The notes: a model not told the origin generated them from the sequence alone. 64,000 bases of DNA from a virus (IMGVR_UViG_3300020205_002210:1-64000), one strand, 5' to 3'. Counted from the first letter of the stretch, positions 7,386 through 17,090 are shown. Made by a program: numbers and translations.

Positions 7386-8252
7386 ATGAGTGATATAAAA
7401 TTACCCCCAGCAGGTCAACAATGGACAGAACCGGAGTCTGCGGCCAATACAGATTATCAGCCAACTTATCCATACAATAGTGTGACACAAACGGAATCGG
7501 GTCATACATTTGAGATGGATGACACACCGACACGCGAACGCATACGATTGAACCATCGATCCGGAACATTTATTGAAATGCATCCGGATGGCGATGAAGT
7601 GCATAAAGTTTATGGTGATGGTTACGAAATCATTGTAAAAAACAAAAATGTAAGAATTGTAGGAACCTGTAATCTATCTATAGAGGGTAACTACAATATT
7701 GATGTAAAAGGTGACATGAATGTACAGGTTGGTGGTGATTACACATCTCTTGTAAAAGGTAGAACAAATATGCGTTCACGCGGAGACCTTTCCATTTCGG
7801 GTGATGATGATGTTTCAATTAGTGCAAATGAAAATTTTGGAGGTGCTTTACGATTATCTGCATGTGACCACTTTCATTTAGCTTCAGATTTGGTAGTTTC
7901 AGGTTCAATTAGTGCAGATATTATAACTTCTAAAACAAGGGTGGATGCTCTGGTGGGTATGTCTGCTGGGTATGCAGGTTTTGTGTCGAGTACAGGAGGT
8001 TTATCCTTAGGTATTCCTTCTCCGGCCACACCTATCGCAGTTCCTGGTTGCATTAATACTGTTGGTACAATTACATCGTTGGCCGCAGTGAATGCACCAC
8101 TGGCCAACTTCGGATTGGCAAAAATTGGTATTATGGATGCAGTTTTAATGACAGATGTTATAAATTCAGCAGTTTTTAATGGCCACATACATCAATCTAC
8201 GGGTCCTTATTCACCAACCACACCTTCACTAATTCAATTTTTGAGTTTATAA
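7386..8252 (+). CDS. Cell-puncturing needle (gp5 C-terminal beta-helix, separate gene)
   Basis: 288 residues. An N-terminal linker (1-45) leads into 'RERIRLNHRSGTFIEMHPDG' and regular short strands, IVGTCNLSIEGNYNIDVKGD and MNVQVGGDYTSLVKGRTNMR, the repeat pattern of the intertwined gp5/VgrG beta-helix. A second half with longer strands ends in 'FNGHIHQSTGPYSPTTPS'. H267-x-H269 near the tip matches the HxH iron-binding tip of P2 gpV-type spikes. No lysozyme domain is present here or in the OB-fold gene. The needle would pierce the outer membrane; any wall-degrading enzyme must be elsewhere. Confidence 0.85.
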   Translation: MSDIKLPPAGQQWTEPESAANTDYQPTYPYNSVTQTESGHTFEMDDTPTRERIRLNHRSGTFIEMHPDGDEVHKVYGDGYEIIVKNKNVRIVGTCNLSIEGNYNIDVKGDMNVQVGGDYTSLVKGRTNMRSRGDLSISGDDDVSISANENFGGALRLSACDHFHLASDLVVSGSISADIITSKTRVDALVGMSAGYAGFVSSTGGLSLGIPSPATPIAVPGCINTVGTITSLAAVNAPLANFGLAKIGIMDAVLMTDVINSAVFNGHIHQSTGPYSPTTPSLIQFLSL

Positions 8253-8253
8253 T

Positions 8254-9057
8254 ATGACAACTGTAAATAATGCTTCCGGAATTTATGCATCTTTGGGTTA
8301 CAACTTTGATGATCCCAATGATGCTATAACCACACTTTCAGCCGACACGCAAGCCCACTTGAATACTATGCCGGCCTTTATCACCACATGGCAGGCACAA
8401 GACATTGCTAACAATGATGTTGGTGGTTATTATCAGAATCCGATGCAGACTAGTGCAATGTTGGTGAGAACAGCAGCAATAGAGTTATTTACTTTAGCGA
8501 ATGGTGTGATAAATTTAGCAAATGTGGCTAATACTTCATGGGCACTATCAAATACCGCAAATTCATTCCTAGCACATACTAATAGAATTTCGGGTGTAAC
8601 AGCATTTGCAGGTGACAATACAGTACCACATTTAGATATGGCTATGAGTGCTGGTAAAACTGCACTGTATATTACAAATCAAACTGATGGCATAATTGAC
8701 ACCTCTCCAATTTTAGGAAGTTTCACCAGCCTTTTTATTAAACCACAATTGGATGCAAATACACAAACATTGATACAAATCATATCAAATTTGAATATAG
8801 CGAACACAATCTCAAACACACAACCATACACATCGAATCTGGCCGGCTCGCTTGCACAGAACGTAAATTCTTTTATGGCTCAAATCAATACTTTTATGAC
8901 TTATAGACAAACTAGTGATGTATCATACTATCAAAACTTGACGGCATTCATTGAAAAGTACAATCAAACGAAGAAGTTCAATAGTATGGGTCAGTCGGAG
9001 AACTATCTTGTGATGAATTACATCGGTACCGACAAACTAAAGACTAGAATCTCATAA
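8254..9057 (+). CDS. Unrecognised structural protein next to the spike
   Basis: 267 residues, mostly helical, Asn/Thr/Ala-rich, with no membrane segment or enzyme motif that I can see. It begins MTTVNNASGIYASLGYNFDD and ends with a basic-aromatic tail (NYIGTDKLKTRIS). It starts one base after the needle gene, so it is co-transcribed with hub genes, and the next gene is gp25 after a 97-nt gap with its own promoter. The position suggests a baseplate hub or spike-associated protein, but homology is not evident to me. Confidence 0.55.
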   Translation: MTTVNNASGIYASLGYNFDDPNDAITTLSADTQAHLNTMPAFITTWQAQDIANNDVGGYYQNPMQTSAMLVRTAAIELFTLANGVINLANVANTSWALSNTANSFLAHTNRISGVTAFAGDNTVPHLDMAMSAGKTALYITNQTDGIIDTSPILGSFTSLFIKPQLDANTQTLIQIISNLNIANTISNTQPYTSNLAGSLAQNVNSFMAQINTFMTYRQTSDVSYYQNLTAFIEKYNQTKKFNSMGQSENYLVMNYIGTDKLKTRIS

Positions 9058-9154
9058 TTGCCGAAATTTTCGAAATTTTCGTTCCGGCCTAAGAATTTTT
9101 TGCGAGAGCTTCAAAAGTTCAATAAAGCGCTTTACTCCTACACATAAATAAAAG
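9058..9154. other. Intergenic region with inverted repeats before gp25
   Basis: This 97-nt gap contains CGAAATTTTCGAAATTTTCG, two overlapping CGAAA-T-TTTCG inverted repeats, at about 9063-9082, and a perfect 12-bp palindrome TAAAGCGCTTTA at 9123-9134. No U-tract follows either, so a standard intrinsic terminator is not evident. The palindrome sits 8 nt upstream of the late promoter core. Confidence 0.5.
9143..9150 (+). promoter_or_regulatory. Late promoter core CATAAATA before gp25
   Basis: CATAAATAAAAG ends only 4 nt before the gp25 ATG at 9155. A transcript starting at the usual distance would have little or no leader, so it would serve gp25 as a leaderless mRNA or mainly serve gp6 and downstream genes. 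Confidence 0.5.
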
Positions 9155-9547
9155 ATGGCAACATTACAAAAGATTTATTCGGACATAGATTTCACACTCG
9201 CAAAGAGACCTGCGGTGGGTGATATTGCTTTGAGTTATGATTCCCAAGCAATTATACGTTCAATAAGAAATATATTACTCACAAAGAGGTATGAAAAGTT
9301 GTTCGATCCACAGTTTGGGTCAAATATAGACGCTTTGTTGTTTGAAAACATATCTAGCATTACAGCTTCTGCTTTAGAAAAAGAAATTTCTTTTGCACTG
9401 ACGAATTATGAACCTAGGGTGAGTATTCAAAGTGTTGTTGTTTCGTCTTTTCCAGAAAAAAATGGTTACAGTGTGACTTTAACTTTTTACCTGATAAATG
9501 CAACGCAACCAACTACAGTAACAGTCTTTTTAGAGAGAAACAGATAA
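9155..9547 (+). CDS. 25: Baseplate wedge protein gp25
   Basis: 130 residues (T4 gp25 is 132). It has the GPW/gp25 family pattern: YSDIDFTLAKRP, DSQAIIRSIRNILLTKRYEK, 'LFDPQFGSNIDALLFE' and the conserved 'NYEPRV' (EPR motif of the core bundle). gp25 starts sheath polymerisation and ties gp6 into the inner baseplate ring. It is followed one base later by gp6, the same order as the interacting partners. Confidence 0.93.
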   Translation: MATLQKIYSDIDFTLAKRPAVGDIALSYDSQAIIRSIRNILLTKRYEKLFDPQFGSNIDALLFENISSITASALEKEISFALTNYEPRVSIQSVVVSSFPEKNGYSVTLTFYLINATQPTTVTVFLERNR

Positions 9548-9548
9548 A

Positions 9549-11627
9549 ATGGCAGGTGCTAATTCAAATTTCAACATAACCGAACTTGATTTTAATAATA
9601 TTAAAACCAGTTTGAAGAATTATATGAAGGACAATGGCGTTCTTCAAGACTATAATTATGAAGGCTCTGCAATATCCACACTGTTGGATGTTTTGGCGTA
9701 CAATACTCAATACAATGCTTACTATTTAAATATGGTGGCTAATGAGATGTTTTTGGACACCGCACTACAAAGAAATTCTGTGGTTTCACAAGCAAAACTG
9801 TTGAATTACATACCAAAATCTGCACTTGCACCATCTGCAAGCATCAATATAAGAGTAAATGGAGTTACAGATACATCTCTGACATTACCAAAATATACAA
9901 ACTTTTTATCTGAAGCCATCGATGGTGTGAATTATAATTTTGTTAACACAGACGCAACTACAGTGAATGTTGTAAACGGTGTTGCAAATTTTACAGACAT
10001 AACACTAAAAGAAGGTGCGGCCAGTAACTATTCTTATTTGGTTGATGGTGGAAACACTACACAAAAATTTAAATTACCTGAACTGAATGTAGATACAACC
10101 ACATTGTTGGTTTCTGTACAAGAATCAACTTCAAACAATTACACCAGAACATTCAACTCAGCAACAAATTATCTCACATTAAATAACTCTTCTGAAGTAT
10201 ATTTTCTACAAGAGGGTATGAATGGTTACTATGAAATATACTTTGGTAACAATATTATAGGTAAAAAATTAAATGACGGTAACATCGTAAGAGTTTCGTA
10301 CATTACAACCGGAGGAACAAACGCATCTGGTGCAAACAATTTCGTATTGATGGATACAATAAATGGTTATTCAAATACGGTTTTGACACCTATAACCTCT
10401 GCTTCTCAAGGTGCATTAAGAGAAACACTGGATTCTATTCGTTTCCAGGCACCAAAATCATATTCAGCACAAGGTCGTGCTGTTACTAAAGATGATTATG
10501 TTACCGCAATTCAACAGAATAATTTAGGTTATTCATTCGATGCGGTAAATGTTTGGGGTGGGCAAGAGAATGATCCTCCAGTTTACGGGCAAGTGTTTGT
10601 GAGTATGAAACCAACCGGTGCATACACAATGACACAAAACCAGAAAGTTAAATTAATCAAAGATGTTCTTAAACCAATATCTATGATGACAATAGAACCA
10701 ACTATTGTTGATCCAGACTATACATACATTCAAATAACTGCAAATGTGTTATATGATCCTAAAAAGACAACATCAACTGCAGCACAAATTAAATCTGCGG
10801 TAAGAACAACCATCAATAACTTTGCAAAAACAACTCTGAATACATTCAACTCAACATTTAAGTCTTCGGAGTTTAACAACAGAATTAATTTGGTAGATTC
10901 ATCTATCATAACAAATGAAATTTCTATACGCCTACAAAAGAAATTTTATCCAAATCTAAGTACACCAACAACATACAAACTATATTACGGCGCACCTTTG
11001 GCCAAAGGTATGTTTTTAAGTGGTATATTAAGTTCTCCAACCATTGTGTATAGAAATCCACTAAACTTGGCACAAACTATTGAAGGTTTGTACATTGAAG
11101 AAGTTCCTTCCTCAACAGGCGGCATTGAAAGTATCACTATCACTAATCCTGGTTACGGTTATCAGTATCCACCAACAATTGAAATATTAGGTGATGGTAC
11201 TGGTGCAACGGCAGAGGCAGTGATTACAACCAATGGTGTTATTAGGTCAATAAATGTATTAACTCCAGGTAAAAACTACACATCAGCTATCATCAAGATT
11301 ACAAATTCAAGCGGAGACACCACAGGTTCTCTTGCGGCTGCGACTGCATCACTTGAAGGTCGTTATGGTACACTAAGAACATACTTCAACGACACACTAA
11401 ATGTGAAAACTATTTTCAATAGTAATGTAGGTACAGTTGACTATAACTTGGGTGTAGTCACACTGAATGCACTCTCTCCAATAAATGTTGATAATGAATT
11501 AGGACAATTAACTCTGTCTGCTAATCCAACATCAACAATTGTGTCATCATCTTTCAACAGAATAATTACAGTTGATGAGTTTGATCCACAGGCTATCATT
11601 GTAAATGTAACTGCTAAAACAACATGA
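9549..11627 (+). CDS. 6: Baseplate wedge protein gp6
   Basis: 692 residues (T4 gp6 is 660). The N-terminus matches gp6: 'ITELDFNNIKTSLKNYM', 'YEGSAISTLLDVLAYNTQYN' and 'NMVANEMFLDTALQRNSVVS'. gp6 dimers form the inner ring that switches on contraction. Residues about 524-590 are an inserted glycine-rich module (SITITNPGYGYQYPPTIEIL, then GDGTGATAEAV) that recurs in the gp7-like, gp8 and DUF4815-type proteins of this window. The gene overlaps the next one by 4 nt (ATGA). Confidence 0.9.
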   Translation: MAGANSNFNITELDFNNIKTSLKNYMKDNGVLQDYNYEGSAISTLLDVLAYNTQYNAYYLNMVANEMFLDTALQRNSVVSQAKLLNYIPKSALAPSASINIRVNGVTDTSLTLPKYTNFLSEAIDGVNYNFVNTDATTVNVVNGVANFTDITLKEGAASNYSYLVDGGNTTQKFKLPELNVDTTTLLVSVQESTSNNYTRTFNSATNYLTLNNSSEVYFLQEGMNGYYEIYFGNNIIGKKLNDGNIVRVSYITTGGTNASGANNFVLMDTINGYSNTVLTPITSASQGALRETLDSIRFQAPKSYSAQGRAVTKDDYVTAIQQNNLGYSFDAVNVWGGQENDPPVYGQVFVSMKPTGAYTMTQNQKVKLIKDVLKPISMMTIEPTIVDPDYTYIQITANVLYDPKKTTSTAAQIKSAVRTTINNFAKTTLNTFNSTFKSSEFNNRINLVDSSIITNEISIRLQKKFYPNLSTPTTYKLYYGAPLAKGMFLSGILSSPTIVYRNPLNLAQTIEGLYIEEVPSSTGGIESITITNPGYGYQYPPTIEILGDGTGATAEAVITTNGVIRSINVLTPGKNYTSAIIKITNSSGDTTGSLAAATASLEGRYGTLRTYFNDTLNVKTIFNSNVGTVDYNLGVVTLNALSPINVDNELGQLTLSANPTSTIVSSSFNRIITVDEFDPQAIIVNVTAKTT

Positions 11628-14600
11628 TAGAAACCGGACACTTAACCTCCGCACTGGTGCAGAATCAGTTACCGGAACACATTCGGGATAATCCGGAGTA
11701 CAGTAATTTCCATGAGTTCCTACAAGCATATTACCAATGGATGGAACAAACAGGTAAGGTTTCGGATAGGTCACAAAATTTATTAAATTATAAAGACATT
11801 GATTCTACAACGAATGAATTTCTGGACTATTTTACAAACGAATTTCTGCCATTTTTTCCAAAAGATACTCTATTAAGTAAACAGGAATCTATTAAAGTTG
11901 CAAGACAATTGTACCAAACAAAGGGTACACCAGCATCTTATGAGTTTCTCTTTCGTATACTATTCAACTCCGAGTTTGAAGTTTTCAATACAAAAGATGC
12001 GGTGTTTAAGGCCTCAGCTGGAACATGGTACATTGCCAAAAGTTTAAAGTTAGCTTCAAGTAACAGAAAATTCTTAGATACACAAAATCTAAGAGTCTTT
12101 GGTGAAGAATCTAAATCAATCGCAACGATTGAAAGTTGTGTATTATCTGGCGAGAAAACCGAAATCTTCATTTCAAATATCGAAAGACTATTTGAGTCTG
12201 GTGAATTTGTTCGTATTGTTGACAGCAATAACCAAGATGTTTTATTTGACGGTGAAGTACTGAGAGCTAAAGTTGTTGGACAAATTAGTCAGATTAAAAT
12301 TGATACTGTTCGTAGAGGTTCACTATACCAACCAGGTGATCCTGTTGTTGTTTATGGTGGCATAGAAGATCCTGTAAATGGTATTGGCGCATCAGCTATT
12401 GTTCGTGATACAACCAAAGGATCAATACAGCGTATCAATGTTGTTGAGGGTGGTTTTGGTTATAGTTTAAAACCAAATACAACGATAAGTATATTGAATG
12501 CTAGTGGTGCTAAGGCCAATGTTGGTTCTCTGGCATATTTCCTACCTCCATCATACAGAATTGTCAGTGCCGGCCAAGGTTATAAAATAAATGATAGAAT
12601 AAATTATGATGATGCAGCATTCGCATATGTTTCTGGTGTAAGTGCTAATGGATCAATCACAAGTATAAAATATGTTCCTTCCGTAAATGCACAAGCGATT
12701 GTTGGACTCACTGGTGTTGTAGTATCTTCAAATGCTTTGGCATCAGGTGCTGTTATAACAACATCATCAGCTGTAGGTAATGCAAGGTCTAATGTGAGTT
12801 TTCTACCAACGGATGTTATTGGTTTTAAAAGTAATACTATACTAAGCAATGCTAATTTCTTTTTTGCCAATTTAGCCAGTGCAAATGCAAACACAAGACT
12901 CATTGAGGCTTTCTCTTTCAGAACACTTGAAACCGCACCAATCTTTAACATAGTTGTAGAGAATGGCGGCGGCGGATTAGCAACTATACCAGAGATTGAA
13001 GTCACATCAACATATTACACCGAAGATGTAAATAATCTGTATGAAGCTTCAAACTCAGACATTGCGCCGTTAGGTATATTAGCTCCAGTGCAGGTAATCC
13101 GAAGTGGTGGTGGATATGCAGCCAATGATAAGATTGTGTTTACTGGTGGATCTGGCACAGGTGCATTTGCAAATGTGACCTCGGTTGGTTCCAATGGTGC
13201 CATCACCGGTATAACCTATGTGTTTAATTCATTGGATCAGTTTGCAAAAACGCCACTAGGTGGTATGGGTTATAAGAATGAATATCTACCAACGGCAACT
13301 GTAGTTTCATCAAATGCTTCTGCATCTGGAGCAGTACTATCGGTACCAGGTATATTAGGAACCGGTGCAACATTCTCCTTGGTTGTTGATAGAGTTGGTT
13401 CTATCACAACAATCGAGGTTTTAAATTATGGTGAAGATTATGAAGCTAAACCACAAGTTTCGTTGCAAGTACAGGACATAGTAGTTTCAAATGTTGCAAT
13501 TCAAAACTTGCCAATTAAAGGTGAATACATCTATCAGGGTCCTACTATCAATCTGTCTTCATATACAGCTGTAGTTAATTCTGTTTCTCTTTTGGCACCT
13601 GATGCAAACACACAGTTATCATTATACAATCTTCAAGTGTTTAATTATAATGCAAATCCGAATCCAGATTTACAACTGAAAATTTTGGGTGACGATAGAA
13701 ACATCAACTTGAAGATGGCCAACACGGCTTTCCCACAATTCCAAAAATCGTATCGATATTTTGATTCATTGGGCAATCAAACAATTTTTACAAGAGACTA
13801 TAACAAACAAGGTTACATCTCTTATGGTGATGGTTCAGCCAAGGCAAATGCAACCTTCTTAAATGGTCTTGTGATTGGTGATGGTCAATATCTAACGACT
13901 CAGGGACAACCAAGTTCGTTTGACATTATGCAGGACAAAAGATTCAACAACTTCACATACTTGATTACTGTTGAGAAAGAAATTGCAAAGTATAAAGATG
14001 TTCTACTAGGACTATTGCACCCATTAGGCACAAATGTCTTAGGTCGTTATGGTTTAAAATCGAATAATAGTGTAGATTACCATACATATTCAGCACTAAA
14101 TGATGGAAGAAACTTATCTTATCACCTTGGCGGAGATGTTTCTAATGCTGTGAGCATTGTGACAACATTTACAAATAGAAGCAACAACATAATTAAATTC
14201 AACAATTTGTTGGGTGCAAACCTGGCGAACATATTCACTGCAAATGTGAGTTCGATTCAAATTTCCACAAAAAATGGTCCGAATGTTTACTCTGAGGTTG
14301 TTTCTGTTAGTACTGCTGCAAACACAATCACTCTTGCGAGTAATGTATGGTTGACATATTCAAATGTTGCCACAGTTACAGGCAATACTGGTTCCAATAC
14401 ACTAAATATTACATCGTTAACAGGTCTATATGACTTGATGAACAACGGACAATATACAGATGCAGATTATCCAATAAGAGATATTGTTTTTGTGGGTGAC
14501 TCGGTTCTAGTTGATAATAATACAAGCAAAATTGTTAACCAGATTGATTATGTGAATGGTAAAATATACTTAACAGCCAATTTATCATCAACTACAAATT

Positions 14601-14761
14601 CGTATCTACAAGTTATCAGAAACTTTATTGCAAACAGTTCAACATCATCAAGTCAAATTAAGGTATATGGATCGGTTGGTCTATCATATATACCAGAACT
14701 CATCACACAGTCCGGACAAACTTTAAAAACAGAAGACGGAAAACTAATCCTATTGGGGTAA
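11624..14761 (+). CDS. Large baseplate wedge protein (gp7 position)
   Basis: 1045 residues, very close to T4 gp7 (1032), and in the same order after gp6. The N-terminus is helical and conserved-looking (HIRDNPEYSNFHEFLQAYYQ, 'RQLYQTKGTPASYEFLFRIL'). The middle carries at least three G-G-G-Y...GDGTGA-type beta modules (about 269-310, 489-532, 579-615). The C-terminal part is beta-rich. gp7 bridges inner and outer baseplate in T4. I assign it by length and order; direct sequence kinship to T4 gp7 is not visible to me. Confidence 0.65.
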   Translation: MIETGHLTSALVQNQLPEHIRDNPEYSNFHEFLQAYYQWMEQTGKVSDRSQNLLNYKDIDSTTNEFLDYFTNEFLPFFPKDTLLSKQESIKVARQLYQTKGTPASYEFLFRILFNSEFEVFNTKDAVFKASAGTWYIAKSLKLASSNRKFLDTQNLRVFGEESKSIATIESCVLSGEKTEIFISNIERLFESGEFVRIVDSNNQDVLFDGEVLRAKVVGQISQIKIDTVRRGSLYQPGDPVVVYGGIEDPVNGIGASAIVRDTTKGSIQRINVVEGGFGYSLKPNTTISILNASGAKANVGSLAYFLPPSYRIVSAGQGYKINDRINYDDAAFAYVSGVSANGSITSIKYVPSVNAQAIVGLTGVVVSSNALASGAVITTSSAVGNARSNVSFLPTDVIGFKSNTILSNANFFFANLASANANTRLIEAFSFRTLETAPIFNIVVENGGGGLATIPEIEVTSTYYTEDVNNLYEASNSDIAPLGILAPVQVIRSGGGYAANDKIVFTGGSGTGAFANVTSVGSNGAITGITYVFNSLDQFAKTPLGGMGYKNEYLPTATVVSSNASASGAVLSVPGILGTGATFSLVVDRVGSITTIEVLNYGEDYEAKPQVSLQVQDIVVSNVAIQNLPIKGEYIYQGPTINLSSYTAVVNSVSLLAPDANTQLSLYNLQVFNYNANPNPDLQLKILGDDRNINLKMANTAFPQFQKSYRYFDSLGNQTIFTRDYNKQGYISYGDGSAKANATFLNGLVIGDGQYLTTQGQPSSFDIMQDKRFNNFTYLITVEKEIAKYKDVLLGLLHPLGTNVLGRYGLKSNNSVDYHTYSALNDGRNLSYHLGGDVSNAVSIVTTFTNRSNNIIKFNNLLGANLANIFTANVSSIQISTKNGPNVYSEVVSVSTAANTITLASNVWLTYSNVATVTGNTGSNTLNITSLTGLYDLMNNGQYTDADYPIRDIVFVGDSVLVDNNTSKIVNQIDYVNGKIYLTANLSSTTNSYLQVIRNFIANSSTSSSQIKVYGSVGLSYIPELITQSGQTLKTEDGKLILLG

Positions 14762-14764
14762 ACA

Positions 14765-15703
14765 ATGTCAACAGTAAAAATTTCGCAACTACCAAATCTA
14801 ATTAACTTAGATGCAAACACATCAAATACAATATTGATTGGTGTGAATGTTTCATCTTGTGTCACCTCACAATTTACCATACAAACCTTATCAGCAAGGC
14901 TCTATGCCAACAACACATTAAATGTTGGTAATATTATCTTTACTGACGGCACTTCCCAAAATACTTCTTCACTATCAGCTCGGGTGTATGCAAATGGTGC
15001 TTTCATTCAGTCTAATGCTGCATTCTTACAGGCAAATACCACATCAGGTGTTGCAAACTCAGCCGCATTGTATGCCAACGCAGCATTCTTACAAGCCAAT
15101 ACACCATCGTCAACAGCAAACTCAGCAGCACTCTATGCCAATAGTGCATTCATTAAAGCCAATACACCACCAGCAATTGCAAATTCAGCCGCACTATATG
15201 CGAATGCCGCTTTCATACAAGCTAATACACCACCAGCAATAGCAAACTCTGCGGCATTGTATGCCAATGGTTCATTTATACAGGCCAATGCAGCATTTAT
15301 TAAAGCAAACAATGCATTAGCAAATACAACAGGTCTGCTTGCTGGTAATCTAACTATCACCGGTACTACTACTGCACAAAAAGGTTTTGTATACGCAACA
15401 AAAGTATTTCCTGGCGCACAGACTGCTATAACCATCGATATAACAAATGATTCGGTGGTGAGAGCACAAACCGCAGCAGGTTTAACAGTAACAGTATCGA
15501 ATTTATTATCCGGTAAAGAAGTTTCTCTCTGGATAACAAACACATCAGGTAGTAATCAAACATTTACACACGGTTTACCAGCAATACAATCAACCGCCAA
15601 CGCAACAACATATGCTATTCCATCCACATCAACAATCTGTGCAAAATATATGTGTTTTGATGAAACATCTCAGAATAGTTTCGTATCCATTATACGCGCA
15701 TAA
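14765..15703 (+). CDS. Short tail fibre with ALYANAAFIQANTP repeats
   Basis: 312 residues. The N-terminus (VKISQLPNLINLDANTSNTI) resembles the start of many aquatic T4-like fibre proteins. Residues about 80-185 contain five imperfect copies of a 21-residue unit, NSAALYANAAFIQANTPPAI, predicted to form a trimeric coiled or beta-roll shaft. The C-terminal 120 residues are a beta-domain (TTTAQKGFVYATKVFPGAQT onward) ending in 'SFVSIIRA', possibly a receptor tip. It sits between the gp7-like gene and gp8, as if inserted into the wedge operon. Confidence 0.7.
   Translation: MSTVKISQLPNLINLDANTSNTILIGVNVSSCVTSQFTIQTLSARLYANNTLNVGNIIFTDGTSQNTSSLSARVYANGAFIQSNAAFLQANTTSGVANSAALYANAAFLQANTPSSTANSAALYANSAFIKANTPPAIANSAALYANAAFIQANTPPAIANSAALYANGSFIQANAAFIKANNALANTTGLLAGNLTITGTTTAQKGFVYATKVFPGAQTAITIDITNDSVVRAQTAAGLTVTVSNLLSGKEVSLWITNTSGSNQTFTHGLPAIQSTANATTYAIPSTSTICAKYMCFDETSQNSFVSIIRA
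15041..15303 (+). repeat. 63-bp tandem repeat in the short fibre gene
   Basis: About four to five degenerate copies of a 63-bp unit encode NSAALYANAAFIQANTPPAI-type segments. Synonymous third bases differ between copies, showing selection on the protein rather than recent DNA duplication, although the last copies are very similar. Confidence 0.75.
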
Positions 15704-15709
15704 TAAATA
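15702..15709 (+). promoter_or_regulatory. Possible late promoter core AATAAATA before gp8
   Basis: AATAAATA overlaps the stop codon of the short fibre gene and ends 4 nt before the gp8 ATG at 15714. The spacing would leave almost no leader for gp8, so this is weaker than the other cases. Confidence 0.35.
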
Positions 15710-15713
15710 AACC

Positions 15714-17081
15714 ATGGCAAATAAAAACATACTCACAAATAACGCAAAAGTCTCACAGATAGACTTGTTGTATTACGCACCAGTGGCCGTGGTGCCACCT
15801 GCAATTACAACACCTATCAATTCTTTCTATTGCTTTCTGTCTAAGCCAACACCTTGGGCAAACGATGCTGAACCAACAACACCCAGTGCCGATTTAAAAT
15901 CAATCAAACAAATCTACAAAAATATATTTGTTGCAAAGCAAATTAAAACAAGTGACATTTCTCCAATCATACAGCGCATTGACTGGACAGCAAATGAAAC
16001 TTATGATTATTTTCAAGATGACGTTGACATGACAGCAAAAGACGCTAATGGTTATTTGGTGAAACACTTCTATGTGAAGAACAAATACGACCAAATATTC
16101 AAATGTTTGTGGAATAACAAAGGTAATCCATCGACACGCGAACCATATTTTGAACCAGGAACATATTCAACAAACAGAATATTTCAAGGAGATGATGGTT
16201 ATAAATGGAAATTTATGTATACCATTGACACCGGATTAAAGTTGAAGTTTATGGACAGAGAATGGATTCCAGTACAGACTGGATCGAACACACCAAACCC
16301 ACTTATTACGACAGCTGGTGCAGGAAGTATTGATGTTATCAATGTAGAAAATGGTGGTAGTGGTTTCGACACCGTTAATGCTGTTGTGTATGTGACTATA
16401 ACAGGTGATGGCACCGGCGCATTGGCATCAGCTAATGTAAGTGCTAATGGTATTGTACAAGATATCATCGTCAACAGTCCAGGTGGCAATTACACATTTG
16501 CAAACGTATCTGTTACCTCCACAATTGGTGGTAATTGTGTAGTCTCAACTTCAACATCACCTGTTGGTGGCCACGGATTCGATCCAATATCAGAGTTGGG
16601 CTGTGGGCATGTTATGATGACAGCACAGTTTGATGGTGATGAAAACAATTTTGTACCGACCGATATTGATTATCATCAGGTTGGTATATTGGTCAACCCA
16701 ACAACAAGACAATACAATCCAAATCCAGCCAATGGAAGTATATACAGTGCAACCACAAATATTGTTGTTGCTCCCGGAACAGAAGGCTATGTACCGGACG
16801 AGTTTGTATATCAAGGATCGTTAAGTGATCCATCTTTTTATGCTACAGTTTTGAGTTTTAATACCGAGTCCAACCTAATTAGGTTGATAAATACAACGGG
16901 AACTCCGTCAAATAACAGTCCAATATTTGGACAAACATCCAAAACAACAAGAACACTATTGTCTTACAGTATACCAAACTTTGCAGTACACTCAGGTTAC
17001 ATGATCTATATTGAAAATCGTTCAGGTGTACAGAGAAGTGTTGATGGCATAGAACAATTCAGATTCGTATTAGGTTTCTAA
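15714..17081 (+). CDS. 8: Baseplate wedge protein gp8
   Basis: 455 residues (T4 gp8 is 334). The N-terminal part has the gp8 pattern: 'INSFYCFLSKPTPW', 'LKSIKQIYKNIFVAKQIKTS', 'IQRIDWTANETYDYFQDD' and 'FQGDDGYKWKFMYTIDTGLK'. The end, 'GYMIYIENRSGVQRSVDGIE' and 'QFRFVLGF', also fits gp8. The extra length is largely an insert at about 202-275 of the glycine-rich GDGTGA module also found in gp6. gp8 links gp7 and gp10 in the T4 wedge. Confidence 0.85.
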   Translation: MANKNILTNNAKVSQIDLLYYAPVAVVPPAITTPINSFYCFLSKPTPWANDAEPTTPSADLKSIKQIYKNIFVAKQIKTSDISPIIQRIDWTANETYDYFQDDVDMTAKDANGYLVKHFYVKNKYDQIFKCLWNNKGNPSTREPYFEPGTYSTNRIFQGDDGYKWKFMYTIDTGLKLKFMDREWIPVQTGSNTPNPLITTAGAGSIDVINVENGGSGFDTVNAVVYVTITGDGTGALASANVSANGIVQDIIVNSPGGNYTFANVSVTSTIGGNCVVSTSTSPVGGHGFDPISELGCGHVMMTAQFDGDENNFVPTDIDYHQVGILVNPTTRQYNPNPANGSIYSATTNIVVAPGTEGYVPDEFVYQGSLSDPSFYATVLSFNTESNLIRLINTTGTPSNNSPIFGQTSKTTRTLLSYSIPNFAVHSGYMIYIENRSGVQRSVDGIEQFRFVLGF

Positions 17082-17090
17082 GGAAAAAAA

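Noticed and set aside
6289-8252. Lysozyme domain within the spike genes, as in T4 gp5
   Set aside because: The OB-fold gene stops after 97 residues, the needle gene has only linker and beta-helix, and the middle gene shows no E-(8)-D/C-T lysozyme motif.
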